From positions 75,809,718 to 75,873,717 of the forward strand of contig OY740765.1 of NCBI GenBank assembly GCA_963513935.1: a stretch of 64,000 bases of DNA. The letters are read 5' to 3'. This stretch comes from Aphrophora alni. Lineage: Eukaryota; Arthropoda; Insecta; Hemiptera; Aphrophoridae. Shown piece after piece: positions 49,296-61,247 of the stretch. The translations under genes were made by a program, and so were the position numbers. Below the pieces are notes generated by a model. It made no database searches. It was not told the DNA's origin and saw only the letters and a list, made by a program, of their open reading frames with translations. Each line of letters begins with the position of its first letter. The first letter of the stretch is position 1.

Positions 49296-52200
49296 AAGAC
49301 CCCACCAAATTTGTGACTCAATATAGAATATTAGAGCACAAATTTTTACTCTTGGTTAACCAAAAAAACTTTTAACTTACAAAAAAAACTTTCAACATCG
49401 ATTCTATAGATTTCCAAACTAAAATGCTTCAGTAGTTAAGAATATCCATATCTTTTTACGAAAACAAAATTCTAAAATAAGAAATTATCTCTTCTTACTC
49501 TATCAATCATCTTATTATATAATCTATTTTCTTTATTAAAACTACCTACTTGCATCTCATAATCAATCACTTATCTATAATCAATAAAGGCACTTACAGC
49601 TAAAGCTTATTCATAATCATCAATAAACCCTCATCAACTCTTATCTACTATTTTCAATAAAAACCTCCATCAACTCATATTGTTGAGCTGTACATCAATC
49701 AATCTCTTATCTCTTGACCTAGTTCAGCCAGAGAGTCTTCTGCTGATACTAGTTTTCCTTTCAACACATGCATTACTAATTGCTAAGACAAATTTAATCT
49801 CTCTTTACTTTTTTCTTCAAGTCTGTACGGAATTATTTCATAAACCTTTTAGTTATCAATTTACTTTTTAACATTAACACTTTTCGTATCTTACTTTTTA
49901 CAACTTCAAAATCTCTTAATTATTGTTTAACATTACATTTCATCATTTATTTATACTATTCACCCCACCCAAATTACATTCATTTATTAATTTCAAACCT
50001 ATCTTATCATTTACCCAAAATTTTATTACTTAAGTTATTATTATTCATTAATCTTCCCTTTTTATTAAAAAATTCTCAACTTATTTGCTCTGCTGGGATA
50101 ATATACTCTCATAACTCTATTAACTATTCAAAACTTCATTATCAAATTACATCATTACCTTTAAAAATACAAAAACAATTCATTCTTTATCTTCAAAAAA
50201 CTTCTTCAACAATCATATCATCTTATAGCATCTCATTTTAAAATTCATCTATCCAATGTGTCTCTTATAACTTAATCATCAGATTGCATAAACCCCTTAT
50301 TAAAACTTCCTTGATCGTTCATGTAGCCCCTTATGGTTACTAACATGTTTCGTCGCAGTAAAAAAACTCATTATTTCCTCGTAGAACTCATTTAAAAACT
50401 TCATTAAAACTTCAATCTCGTCGTATTCTCATAGATTCTCCATAGTAACTTCCTTATTTATTCATAAACCGACGTAAATTCTCATTATTTCATCGTAGAT
50501 AAAAAAAAAAACTTCTTCTTAACTTAAAACTAACCCTCAATGCAATCAAACTATCTCATTTACAAAAAACCTCTCTATAGATTCATTTCTTTATTTGACA
50601 CCACTTTTTAATACTCTTGTAAACTCTTCTCCTTTATTAATCTTAAAAACTCTCATTTCACTATTTTCCTTTTCAAAACAGCACCTCTTTTATCTTATAT
50701 ATATAAAAAAAAAATCTCAATTACCTCATAAAAAACTCATTTTCAATTATTCCTTTAACCATTTTATCTTAAAATTCCTCTGCCACTCTCCATCCATCTC
50801 ATTTCACAATTATTTGCCTCAAAAGTCATTAAAACATTACATTGTTTATTTATTGTATCAATATTTCAAAACAAAAACTTCAACATTTTAAACTTCATTA
50901 TTCCATTCTATTGTTATCTTACTATTCCAAATAAAAACTTTAACAATATTTGAATCTTAGCAATTTTCCATCAAAATACGCAATCGTCCTTAAAATCTGC
51001 CTTTTAAATTACATCCTATTTACATACATCCTGACATTATTCTTACTAATTATTACTTATTTACCTAAACCTTAACATTTATCCATAAATCTCTTAATTA
51101 TTTTATACATACAAACTAATTTTAACCTAAAATATACATTATTTAGAAAAAATTCATTTTTCTTCCAAAAATCCTTCCAACAGTCACGTCCTGTTATTTT
51201 ATATACAAATTGTTCTTAAACAAAACAGAGTTCTGTTTAGATGACTTAATTTATCTTATACCTTGGTAAAAATAACATTTCTGTCACCTAACATTCTTTA
51301 CAACAACCTATCCTCATTTTACAAAACAGAGATTATAAAATTTACTAAAACTACGAAAGTTTATGACACTTCCAAACAAAAATCACCATTCACATTTTTT
51401 GCCCATATTGCATGTGACAAAAACATGAATGGCTACTTGGATATTTTGATAGGTCATCCATAAACCCTAAATTACCACAAATACAATGGCATTCTAGGTA
51501 CATCGGCGTACCATCTTCAAACGTGGCTACAACCTGTCCATAGTGACAACTCCTTACAAAGTTTACATATCATCAAATATATAATTCTTTACAACTTCCT
51601 TCTTAAACTTCTCACTGTCATATTTTAACTATATTTCATTTACATGAGTTATATAACAATTTTTTGTTTGTTTTTATTTTTATTTATTTATATTTTTTAT
51701 TTAATTTTTTTTTATATATATATTTTTTCCTTCCTCCATACCCTTCACTACCACATGTGATTTCTGCACACATATGGATACATGGGTCGTGCTGTCCTAT
51801 TCAAGTCAAATACCCTGGCTGAATTTCAAATAATAAAACCTCAAAGTTACATTTTTTATTTTATTTTATATTTATACCTTTTTTATTATTGTTTTGTTAA
51901 TTTTATTTATTTATGCATCCCTCCTTTCTTACCTCCCTCTTCGGCACTTCTTGTCAACTTAGTATTAATTACATCCTTCTGATTGTCTGGTGAACTCTCT
52001 CATTAAACAAGATAATATGGGCTTCCGATATGTGATAGTTAATGCATGGCTCTACTCGATTCAAACCATACCCACCAAATACCATCATCCCATAAAACCC
52101 TCTCAATGCTGTTCTTTATGCCTTGTCTTATCAAGACATCGTCGACTACCGTTTAACCTCAGCCAACCACCCATTGTTAAACTTTCTTAATTATTCATGA

Positions 52201-53027
52201 GCACAATGATAAAAAAAATTTCAAAAAGTTTCATCAAAATCCACTGAGCCGAACTTGAGATACTCTCTCCTAACCAGACTGTACCTTTGTAGACATCCGT
52301 CTGTTATCTTCAACAAACATTAACTAAGCACCATTACATAATCTTCCTTCTCAAAATTTCTTTACATCTCAACTTGAACTATCTTTTTCCAAAATTACTT
52401 TTTTATCATTCAACCATTATTAATATATGTTTTCAATTAATTATTTCATTTTATTTAACTTTTATTCAATTTTAAATTGTGTAAAGAAAGAAAACCCTTT
52501 TTAAAACTATCCTTTTAAACGAAAAATCAAAATCTGAAACCTAAATTTTGTCACAACTGTATTCAACCTTCACTAATAATATTTTCAATGCATAGTGTTT
52601 AATCTTAACTTTACTAAACGTAGCATTCACACCCTTCGAAAAATAAGCCACAGTTGTTTATCTGTGCTATGATACAATTCTAATCTTTGTTTATATAAAC
52701 AGTTTATACTACGAAACCCTTTTAGCCAAGTCCAACTATTCAATTATTGATTTTGCTTATTTTCAAGCAGCATATGCATATGATTTCTCGATCCAACTCA
52801 CAGTTATCCTTCACACATATCATAAATATTGATGTGTATATATACAAATTCCTGCTATCTACTGATAAACCTTTCCACTTTAGATCTGACAAATATTAAA
52901 ATGTTCCTTGGATAATTTTTCTTTATAACTCTGTCCTAACTTATAAAATTTTACTAACACACAAATTATTATTTTTGACTCTAAATTTTTTACAAGATAA
53001 TTTCTATTGTTCACTCATCTGGATTTC
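49296..53027. other. G-poor, non-coding internal region of the LTR element
   Basis: About 3.7 kb downstream of the integrase in element orientation. No minus-strand frame over 60 codons is present, so no envelope-like or other gene is supported. The plus strand is conspicuously poor in G and rich in C, T and A throughout. The plus-strand frames at 49680, 50595, 51263, 51782 and 51990 are chance. Confidence 0.55.
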
Positions 53028-53690
53028 TTATAAAATATACTTTCTTAATTGAGTAATATTGTATGTTCCCTTTATTTGACCAGTTTCAATTTTACCAATT
53101 ACATAAGCATTTTCTAATTTTACCGCTAAAACTTTATATGGACCTTGATATAATAAAAAGAACTTTTTTATTTCTTTTCTTAAGTTTGATGATAAATAAT
53201 GGTTTCTCATTAACACTAAGTCTCCTATTTCTAATTTCACAGGTTTTAATCTCTTATCATGAAATTTTTTCCTCCGATTTGCTTTTAATTTTAATCGTTT
53301 TCTTGCCAAAACTATTTTTTCTTCAAAATCAATTATTTTTCCTGGTGGAAATTTACATAACTCGTTGTAGATGCGCAGACATTCCTTTTTAAACATGATT
53401 TCATACGGACTATCTTTTATTGACTCATGTATGGATTGATTAATACAGTTTTCTATAAATTTTACATAATGTGGCCATTTTGTGTGTTTATTGTGTACTT
53501 AAGTCCTGAACATTCTACCTAATTCCCTCATACAACGTTCGCTGGGATTACTCTGCGGGTGATATACAGATGTGTGTTTAATTGTTATGTTATTGTTTTC
53601 TAAAATTTCCTTCCACGCATGTGATTGAAAGTGACTACCATGATCACTCAAGATAACCTTAGGCCTTCCTACATCTCTAACGTATTTTTT
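53028..53690 (-). pseudogene. Ty3/gypsy integrase, core and C-terminal part
   Basis: Read on the minus strand from about 53679, the frame has GRPKVILSDHGSHF (second catalytic Asp) and VYHPQSNPSERCMRELGR (the Glu of the D,D,E triad) about 34 residues later. After an in-frame stop near 53502 come KDSPYEIMFKKECLRIY and, in the open 122-codon part, GDLVLMRNHYLSS and FLLYQGPYKVL, the C-terminal GPY/F domain. The zinc-binding N-terminus and first Asp are lost at the junction with the LTR repeat. It is a truncated, inactive retrotransposon integrase. Confidence 0.85.
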
Positions 53691-53695
53691 ATTTT

Positions 53696-53919
53696 TTAAC
53701 GAAACGAAACACTACTTAATTTATTGTTATTAATTATATCTAAAATTCTATACATTATTTTATTTAAATTTGGAAACCTATATCTTAATTTAATATTTCT
53801 TTATTTTAAAGTGTACCATGAGTCATGCTTTCGACTTATATCTCCCCCCTCCCAAATTAATTCTAAACGTTTCCCGATTACTTTATATTCAAATGAAACT
53901 GACCATTTTAGGTATTACA
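53696..53919 (-). repeat. LTR segment, upstream copy
   Basis: Direct repeat of 49081-49295. It joins mid-integrase sequence at about 53690, marking a large internal deletion or rearrangement, and ends with GGTATTACA 349 bp before the ALDH exon at 54269. Confidence 0.75.
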
Positions 53920-54268
53920 ATTTTTATTCTGGATGCCCTCTGTGTGTCATAATAACTGGAGTAATTCTGTTATAATTTAAATGAAACTTGGTACAACATC
54001 CATTACACCAATCAGTGGCCATCATAAAGGCCAAGTGTGTTGTGTAGCAATCAGAGCAAAAGTATGCACAGAAAAAATATGTTAATAATTTACTTATTTT
54101 TAATAGTAATATCACCTTTATAAATAATTGGAACTTTTTCCCATTCAACCCAACTTTGAACAAAAAATCTTGTAACTTATTTTCAGTAGTTAGTAAGCAA
54201 TGCCAATTACCAAACTGAAACAAGTTAAATATAATATAATAAAATAATTTACTATAATTGTTTAACAG

Positions 54269-54453
54269 GAAACACTATTGTGATGAAACCTGCAGAACAA
54301 ACACCTCTAACTGCGCTTTATATTGCTAAGCTGACCCAGGAAGCAGGCTTTCCTCCAGGGGTCATTAATTTTGTGCCTGGATTTGGAGATGCAGGTGCAG
54401 CATTGACTGAACATCTTAAAGTAGACAAAATTGCATTTACTGGATCAACTGAG
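54269..54453 (+). CDS. Aldh: Aldehyde dehydrogenase, internal exon with cofactor-binding residues
   Basis: A 185-bp exon (2 bases plus 61 codons) with acceptor TTTAACAG and donor GTAAAA. The peptide has [19 protein letters not shown], then [14 protein letters not shown] and [11 protein letters not shown]. By family knowledge the Lys and Glu of VMKPAEQ contact the adenosine ribose of NAD, and GSTE, continued by VGK in the next exon, is the Rossmann glycine loop. The reading frame ends exactly at GAG|GT. It lies at the end of the 27.9-kb intron, 350 bp downstream of a Ty3/gypsy remnant. Confidence 0.97.
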
Positions 54454-54754
54454 GTAAAACATTGTCTTGTAATCATTCACCAGAAGTATTTAATATTTGG
54501 TAAGATTGTGATAAATGGCCAACCAATGGTTCAAAAGACTGATTGGCTAAGTACGCTATACATAGGTATCTATACGATTGGCTAGTTATATATACGTGAA
54601 AACTTTTATTATTTTTATGACCTTAAAAAATACAGCAGTTAGATGCTGGTGCCATTTTCTGTCTTTGAGTAGTGTGAATATAGCCTATTTTGTTGTTCTA
54701 TTTGTAATACCTTAAAATAACCTTTTAAACTTAGAAAAGAAATTTCCTATACCT

Positions 54755-54860
54755 CAAACAAATTCTAGACTGGTTCCAGTATTTATTTACCTAGAAAAGG
54801 CCTATGATAAGGCTTGGTGAAGAGGAATTCTGAATACTTTAAAATCTTTTGTGTCTTTAT
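54755..54860 (+). pseudogene. LINE reverse transcriptase fragment
   Basis: The plus frame reads QTNSRLVPVFIYLEKAYDKA, W, a stop, then RGILNTLKSF. It resembles RT block A of non-LTR elements (FiDleKAFDkV...L). Only about 35 residues are recognisable. The following 111-codon frame (55075-55410) is Arg/Lys-rich and not identified; it may be more of the same element. Confidence 0.5.
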
Positions 54861-57329
54861 CCAAAACTTCCTTAGTAAGCTAGCAGATATTTTAGAGTAC
54901 ATGTTGGATATAATTAAAAAATGCTTCAAAAATAGCATTTAGTCGCCATATTATAAATCCAAAATTACCATAGAATTGGCAGTAATATGCTAAAAACCAA
55001 AATCAAAGGGAAAATTAGTCAATGGATACTATTTAAGTTGGTAGAAGAACTTCCCGAATAAGGAAAATCAATATTTGTCGGTCGAAAGATCATTTACTCT
55101 AAAAACAATCCTTGGTGAGAGAAGACGTACTTGGAGGAGTCATTGCTTATTCAAACCATTCAAACTTACGACTAGAAGATACGACAGGGAAGTAGAGAGA
55201 AGGACATCACCTAAGAAAACCAGAAGACCCAAGAATTTTGTACAAGAACATGACTTCAACATCTATATCATTTTTAGAGTCCTAAAGGTACCCAATTCAA
55301 GTTCATTGGATTATTATTTTCAAATTAGGGAGAATCTTATTACTAAAATTTTTTTAAATTATTATTTTGGGGAAAACTTAAGATTGTTAAATTATCATTT
55401 CATTAAATAACTGTTTTGCTTTAAAAACAAAACAATCCAATAATTAATAAATAAATTAATTAATAGTTAACTTTTTTTTGAATCCAATAATTAAAGTCAT
55501 ATCAAATCGTTAATAATACAGTGTTAAATAATGTATTGTTTTTGTAAAAATTCAATAACTTAGTATTCTTGAAATTTTGTTTATTTTGGAAAAAGTAAAA
55601 TTTTGTTTAAAAGAAAATCATTTCATAGTTTTGAAATTATTTTTGTGTATTATAATAAGTGTGTTTTCAAGTTGTGAAATAAGATTTCTGTGTTTGTGCT
55701 AATTAAAAATTAGATAGAAGAAAGTGAGATGAACATAAATTTTAATTTGTAGTAGATTGAAATTTGGAAATCAAACTCTTCCACACTCTGTGACAGAATT
55801 AACAGAATCAGTTTTTCAGAAAATTTCGGTAAATCTGAGCAAGTTAGAAAAATTAAAATTGAATTAAAAGATAATATACAGTTGTCATAAACTAAAAATC
55901 ATCAAAATGCTGGCCTGTATAAGTCACTTAAACATATAAGCAGTTTCGTCTTGACAAGTGTTACATTAGCTTAACTAAACAAGTCGATGCGTTAAAAGTG
56001 GTATGTACAGTTAAGGTGAAACCACATAAAAAATGAAGTTGATTGTTTGGTGAGTTGAGTGTGTGTACATTTGGTGGTTCTAAACTGGACAATCAAGTTG
56101 GTTGTGGATATTACTCATCAGGAAGGTTGTATATGTATGAATTACCCACCAACATCTAATATGTTTATTGAGTAATTCTTTGTTGTTTTTAAAGCTCATA
56201 CCTTGCCATCACTAACTTGTGACATTCCAAAAGTTTTCTTTAGGCTATCTAGGATATGTATTCCAAAAATTCCTTAGTTGAATGCATTTACTTCAGATAG
56301 GGTATTGTTTTGTTAGGTATATTGTGGAATAACTGGAAACACAAAAACAGAGGATGCAGCAAAGGAAGCTACAAGTGAGTTGTCAGTCTGACTTATGAGG
56401 TGTAGTGTGTTTTGAACCTGACTTTTTATTTGTACAAAACACATACTTCTTTTCAAGTGGTAAGAAGAATGGTCAAATGAAGTTTCCAATAAACTGAAAG
56501 AAGTAAAAAATACTATCCATCCCTGAAGGTCATTAATTCGTGCTAGTCGATGAAAGGAAGTTGTGATACCTGTCTTCGCATCTGCCTTTCCATGATGGCT
56601 CATGGATTTCTGAAGGAACATGGAAACTCACTGCAATGCTGATTCTGTTAACCATATTCTGGTTGATTGTGTTATATTGAGTAGTGTGTGTGTGTGTGGG
56701 GGGGGACTTTTGTCCTACCTCAATTCATTTCAGGTGATGCTGATATCTTTGATCGGGTGTTGTACTTCTTGAATTGCCTGAATGTTTTTGATAAAATTTA
56801 AAATAATATGGTTTGATTATTGTAGGGCCCCTTTACAGACCTGTCATAAGCTAAAAATATTACAAAACTATTATGCAAACGTTGTCTATTGAAACAAAGT
56901 GTATCATGGTTTCACTAGTTTTAGTGTTGTTAATTTTCTTAAAATTGGTATGCTATTGTTATTTTGTTCAATTCGTTAGATTGACATAAAGGAGGATTTT
57001 ATACTTCCGTTTCGATAAGACGAGGACAACCACAATGGTTTCTTGCCTTTAACTAAAATGTTTAACATAATGGATCCAATATAGAGGTATACATATTCAA
57101 ACATTGCTAAATATAAAATAAATTCATTGCCAAATTCTACATATGTGTAGAGAAACTGCTTGTAAAACATGCTAGACTACAATAAATTAGGTCTAAGTCA
57201 ATACTAATCATTTGATATTCAATATATTTAAATAAAATTATGTTCAAACATTTAATAAATGTAATATGCATAAATAGACTACTCTTAAAATATTATACAA
57301 TTTATGTTTACTTATTAATTATTTTAAAG
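54861..57329. other. Intron sequence, no gene seen
   Basis: AT-rich. A short (TG)n(G)n tract lies near 56685-56706. The 102-codon minus frame at 56313-56621 (Ser/His-rich, no recognisable motif) is not supported as a gene. Confidence 0.45.
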
Positions 57330-57479
57330 GTTGGAAAATTAATAAAACAAGGGGCTGGAGCCACAAATTTGAAAAGAGTTTCACTTGAACTTGGTGGAAA
57401 ATCTCCAAATATAGTTTTTGATGATTGTGATTTGAAACAGGCAGTTGAAGGTTCTCATTTTGCTCTATTCTTCAATATG
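57330..57479 (+). CDS. Aldh: Aldehyde dehydrogenase, internal exon with general-base glutamate
   Basis: A 150-bp exon (50 codons, phase 0) with acceptor ATTTTAAAG and donor GTAGGT. It reads [20 protein letters not shown], then [20 protein letters not shown] and finally [11 protein letters not shown] completes the Rossmann loop of the previous exon. The Glu of LELGGKSP is the general base (Glu268 in ALDH2). The family sequence expected next, GQCC with the nucleophilic Cys302, is not encoded between 57480 and 64000 as far as I can see, so the gene continues off the right edge. The downstream intron already contains a Tigger derivative and several retroelement fragments. Confidence 0.96.
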
Positions 57480-57804
57480 GTAGGTGATAATTTTCAAATC
57501 CAAAATGTATTTGTTATATTTTAATTGTTTAAATACATTATTACTTTATAGATTAATGAAATAGATAATAAATAATTCCCTATTGGTCCATCATTTGAAG
57601 GAGACTATGAAATATAATTTATAAAGTAGTACAATGTGAAAAGAAGTGTATTAGGTTTTGATCCTATTAATGTCAGGACCATACAGTTCTAAACTGCCTT
57701 ACTCATTCCGCATGTCCCTACTCGTGTTCTCTGGGGTTGCTGTGGAATAGCTTATACAAATTTAAACCTAATAATAGAGATAAAGGTAAAGTTATTAGTG
57801 AATA

Positions 57805-59086
57805 CAGTAGAACCTCTACGTAACGAACTTCTATATAATGAATTTTCTCTGTAACGATTTTTTTTTTAAAGACAAATGAAATTCCATTTAAAAATGTTTC
57901 CATATAACGAAGGAAATCTTCCATATAACGAATTAAAATGTCCGGGAAAAAAAAAATCCAAAAAGTAATTTTTATTATTAAAATTTATGTAATGGTGACA
58001 AGGAGAGGCGCCATAGAAGAACCCGCATCTGTCAGCGAGTTAGTATGAGTCACAGACATCTTGCGGCTCTGGACTCCCCCTCTCTTTCCCCACCTTGGCA
58101 ATACTGGCGGCACTCCTCTGTATATCTGATCTCTCAGTATAGACTGAGTTATCATTGAGAACAGAGCATTCGCGATGTCTAAACGGAAGGCTTTAAGTGT
58201 AGCAGATAAAATTAACATTTTAAAGGATGTCGAGCACGGCATACAGAAGAAACTTATAGCACAGAAGTATGAAATTCCTCCAAGCACTCTCTCAACAGTA
58301 ATAAAAAATAGGGATGCAATTTTGAAGTGTCAGGAAGCTGGAGGAGAAGAAAGAAAAAATACAATTTAATAATTTTAAACAGTTTCCTTGTTATTGATCT
58401 GATTACTATTATATTAAAGACTTCTGATTATTACAATATAAAATACCTTACGTGATAAAGGACCCGTGTTATTTATTTTCTAGTTTTTAAACTCACTAAA
58501 ACCGGTTAGAGTTGTCACAATGTACCGTGTTTGGACTCATTTTGCGAGAAATAATATTTAGAGTTCAGTAATTAGAGTAAAAATTAGGTAAAGTTAAAAT
58601 ATAGAAAAATTTTATTTTGTAGCACAAGGGCTAGTTGCTGATTCATAGAAGAACCATTAGCGGCAGGTAGTCCGAGCCGCGTGTGTGAATGTGTCTGTCG
58701 GCACTCTATAATAGAAAACAAAAAAGTAAGCTAGTTCCGAGAATCGCAGAAAGTACATTTCCGGAGAATAGGATTTGTTTACTAGTTCCCACGATCCCCT
58801 CCCTAATATTAGTCGACTCGGTACGTTAGTCGGCAAACTTTACAAAGAAATACAGTAATCAGCTGCTTCTAAGATAGTCGACTATTTTTACAAATAATAC
58901 AAAAAATAACACTAGTTAAATACTGCAGTATTTCTATATTTTTTTTAAACTGTAATAATAAAAATAAAAAAAAATAAATTTTTAATAATTAAAAAAATAT
59001 AAAAATACAATTTCTTTATAGCGAAATTTCTATGTAACGAACTTTTTCTTTGGAACCTTCAATTTCGTTATATGGAGGTCCTACTG
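57805..59086 (+). mobile_element. Tigger/pogo deletion derivative C
   Basis: A 1282-bp element flanked by TA (57803-57804, 59087-59088). Ends are CAGTAGAACCTCTACGTAAC and, inverted, CAGTAGGACCTCCATATAAC. TATAACGAA/GTAACGAA is repeated five or more times near the ends. It keeps the start of a transposase (58175-58369) and loses the catalytic domain. It lies in the ALDH intron after 57479. Confidence 0.9.
58175..58369 (+). pseudogene. Tigger transposase, N-terminal DNA-binding remnant
   Basis: A 64-codon frame starting MSKRKALSVADKINILKDVE, then GIQKKLIAQKYEIPPSTLST, VIKNRD. This is a complete first CENP-B-type helix-turn-helix. It runs out shortly after and stops, so the second HTH and the DDE domain are absent. 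A short protein of this kind could still bind element ends; that is speculation. Confidence 0.85.
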
Positions 59087-59331
59087 TATTTTATTAAACT
59101 TTTTATTTTATGAACTTATTTTTTTCATTATTATAACCATTTATTAAATTCTGCAAATTATATAAAATTAATCTTAAATATATAATTTTTTTCAAGATTA
59201 TAAAATAGGAACAATAAAAATAAAAAAACAACAAATTTTAAATAGTATGCGTATGAAAAGCCATAAGGTTAATGCAGTTTTAATTAAAATGAGCTTCAAG
59301 AAAAGGTTTTTGTAAAGAAAGTAAAGTATAT

Positions 59332-59474
<143 letters not shown>

Positions 59475-59818
59475 AATTATTTGTGAATTGTAATTTTGCT
59501 CATTTATGTTTATATCTTTAATCTTCAAATTTCGTTAAAGTTTGATTGAAATCTTTAGATTCGATTATTCATATTTTGTAACAATAGATTTTTTGGTTTT
59601 TTACCGATAACTTGCGAACTGACATTTTTGGAGAGATTACGACCAATATGTACCAAATTTGATTAAAATCGGTCCATTCATATTTTATGACAAAGAGACA
59701 AAACATCATTCCTAACCCGCTTCTTTTTTTTACTCCGTGAGACCTAAAACCTCAATGATTATTAGGTTACGAACCTTTAGTCTTTTTTCAGTTCCTTTGT
59801 TTTGGATGTCTGATATCT

Positions 59819-59851
59819 AGTTTCCAACCTTTACTTCAAGGTCATCTTCAG
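59819..59851 (-). ncRNA. Hammerhead-ribozyme-like motif of a Penelope fragment
   Basis: The minus strand reads CTGAAGA, TGACCTT, a six-base loop, AAGGTTG, then GAAAC. This is the hammerhead core CUGANGA...GAAA around a 7-bp stem II that includes two G-U pairs. Penelope-like elements are known to carry hammerheads in their terminal repeats, and a GIY-YIG fragment of such an element lies directly upstream on the same strand. GGAT before the core and ATCC about 13 bases after it could pair. Cleavage is not shown. Confidence 0.55.
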
Positions 59852-60400
59852 ATCCTTAATACATATTCATTCTCATGAACTTCGTTAACACATACACACG
59901 CATATATACAACAATTAACATTTAAAATTTTGGACAGATGCGTACGGTCAGGAAACTGCCTTGCACTAAGTGTTCAGCATGGGTTAAGAGTCCAATATGT
60001 CTTATCTGTATTAGGTCCCTCCTCATTAAACTTCATTCTCTGCTTAGTGGTAATGAGTTTAAAGAATTAAATTTCTGTTTTTCATTCAAAATGTATTCTG
60101 GAGCCAATTTTAATGCTTTGAAGATTTTGAATTCTTCAAGCGTATCCATTTTTCAACATTTTTGGCAGATGTGTAAAATTTCCATGTTTACTTCAGCACT
60201 TTGGAAGGTGTGATTTAGCTCGATCATGTGTTGGGCAAAGCTTGATATTTGTTTCAATGTTGAAGCCTTGATTATATGTTACTTAAATCTTGTGGAAAAA
60301 GAATGTCTGGTTTGTCCAATGTACTGTAATAGCTATTGCAAGTGGAACAGTTAATTTTGTATACAGTACACTTGTGATAGTCTGACACACCTGTCAGTTG
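59852..60400 (-). pseudogene. Second Penelope-like element, GIY-YIG fragment
   Basis: On the minus strand, VYKINCSTCNSYY is followed after a frameshift by YIGQTRHSF, then SSFAQHMIELNHTFQS, NMEILHI and MDTLEEFKIFKA, in the order of a Penelope GIY-YIG domain. The RT part is missing; a mariner fragment begins immediately upstream at about 60405. It is diverged from the copy at 28-32 kb. The 91-codon plus frame at 59938-60213 is its shadow. Confidence 0.7.
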
Positions 60401-60410
60401 ATTCACTGTG

Positions 60411-61247
60411 TTATGCTAACAACCCCACAGTAATTTGAGCACGTTGTTTACCATAAAAAATTACTGTTTGCCTGTTATAACAGGAAACACCCTGTACCAG
60501 CCAGCAAGAGAGGAGCACATAAAAATCATTTTGTTCGAAGTTGGGCTCTTGGAGGGTGGTTGAATTATTCGCAGCCGAAGATCGTGAAGAGATGTTACAT
60601 TGCAGTGGCAGTGTGGGGCGGTCATTGTCATGACTAAGCATGCCATGTCGCTTATTGTGGATTGCACAATACAATTTCTTAAACATTTCACAATAAATAC
60701 CTGTGTTTATTGTGTATCCTTGAGGCAATAAGTCCACAAGTAATATTCCATGTCTGTCACTAAACATTTAGTACCTTCCTTTTGAGTAATTCTTCCATTT
60801 GGAAAATGTCTGTTTGAATTTTTCATAGTGATTTGTTTTTCATAGTGATATAGTATGCAGGCACACCATCAACTATTGCTTTGATTCAGAGGTTTCATCT
60901 TACACTCCTATCTTGTTCTCAATGACTATACAGCTCAAGAGGTCGTCGCCTTGCTCACTGTATCATGTCAGAAAAGCCAATACATTGCTCTAGCATATCA
61001 TTTTGTGTTTCTCCATAAACAGCTTCAGTACCCATCCTGTACATAATTTCTGATATTGTAATTTCTCTAACAGTTTTGTGACGAAGTAAATGTGAAATTT
61101 CTGGAAAATAATGTAATAGTAACTCATCTGTTCTAATCTCCTCTTCAACTGCATACATCAAATTTTCATTCAGCAAAGATGGTGACCTACTCTGTTCATC
61201 ATCATGCACATTTTTGGGTTCATTAAAAAGTTTCACCCATTCAATTA
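60411..61247 (-). pseudogene. Mariner transposase remnant
   Basis: On the minus strand, 61247-60955 reads IEWVKLFNEPKNVHDDE and later SPSLLNENLMYAVEEEIRTD, the linker and second HTH of a mariner transposase. 60767-60411 begins MFSDRHGILLVDLLPQGYTI and continues with FKKLYCAIHNKRHGML and SHDNDRPTLP, the region leading to the second catalytic Asp. Frameshifts and gaps separate the parts. The N-terminus is missing and abuts a LINE fragment at about 61250. Confidence 0.8.

Larger units (their letters stand above)
48431..53919 (-). mobile_element. Deleted Ty3/gypsy-type LTR retrotransposon
   Basis: A minus-strand element recognised from a pair of direct repeats (49081-49295 and 53696-53919) and an integrase fragment between them. 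In element orientation both repeats start TGTAATACC/TGTTATACCTAAAATGG. The left one is preceded by a purine-rich GGTGGGGTCTT that could be the polypurine tract. Gag, protease, RT and RNase H are missing; the integrase core abuts the upstream repeat directly. The low-coordinate end near 48431 is approximate. Confidence 0.65.

Noticed and set aside
49296..53027. Possible envelope-like gene downstream of the gypsy integrase
   Set aside because: No minus-strand frame above 60 codons exists there; plus-strand frames are in the wrong orientation and look random.
56313..56621. 102-codon minus frame
   Set aside because: No motif, no splice context and no neighbours supporting a gene; its length is compatible with chance.
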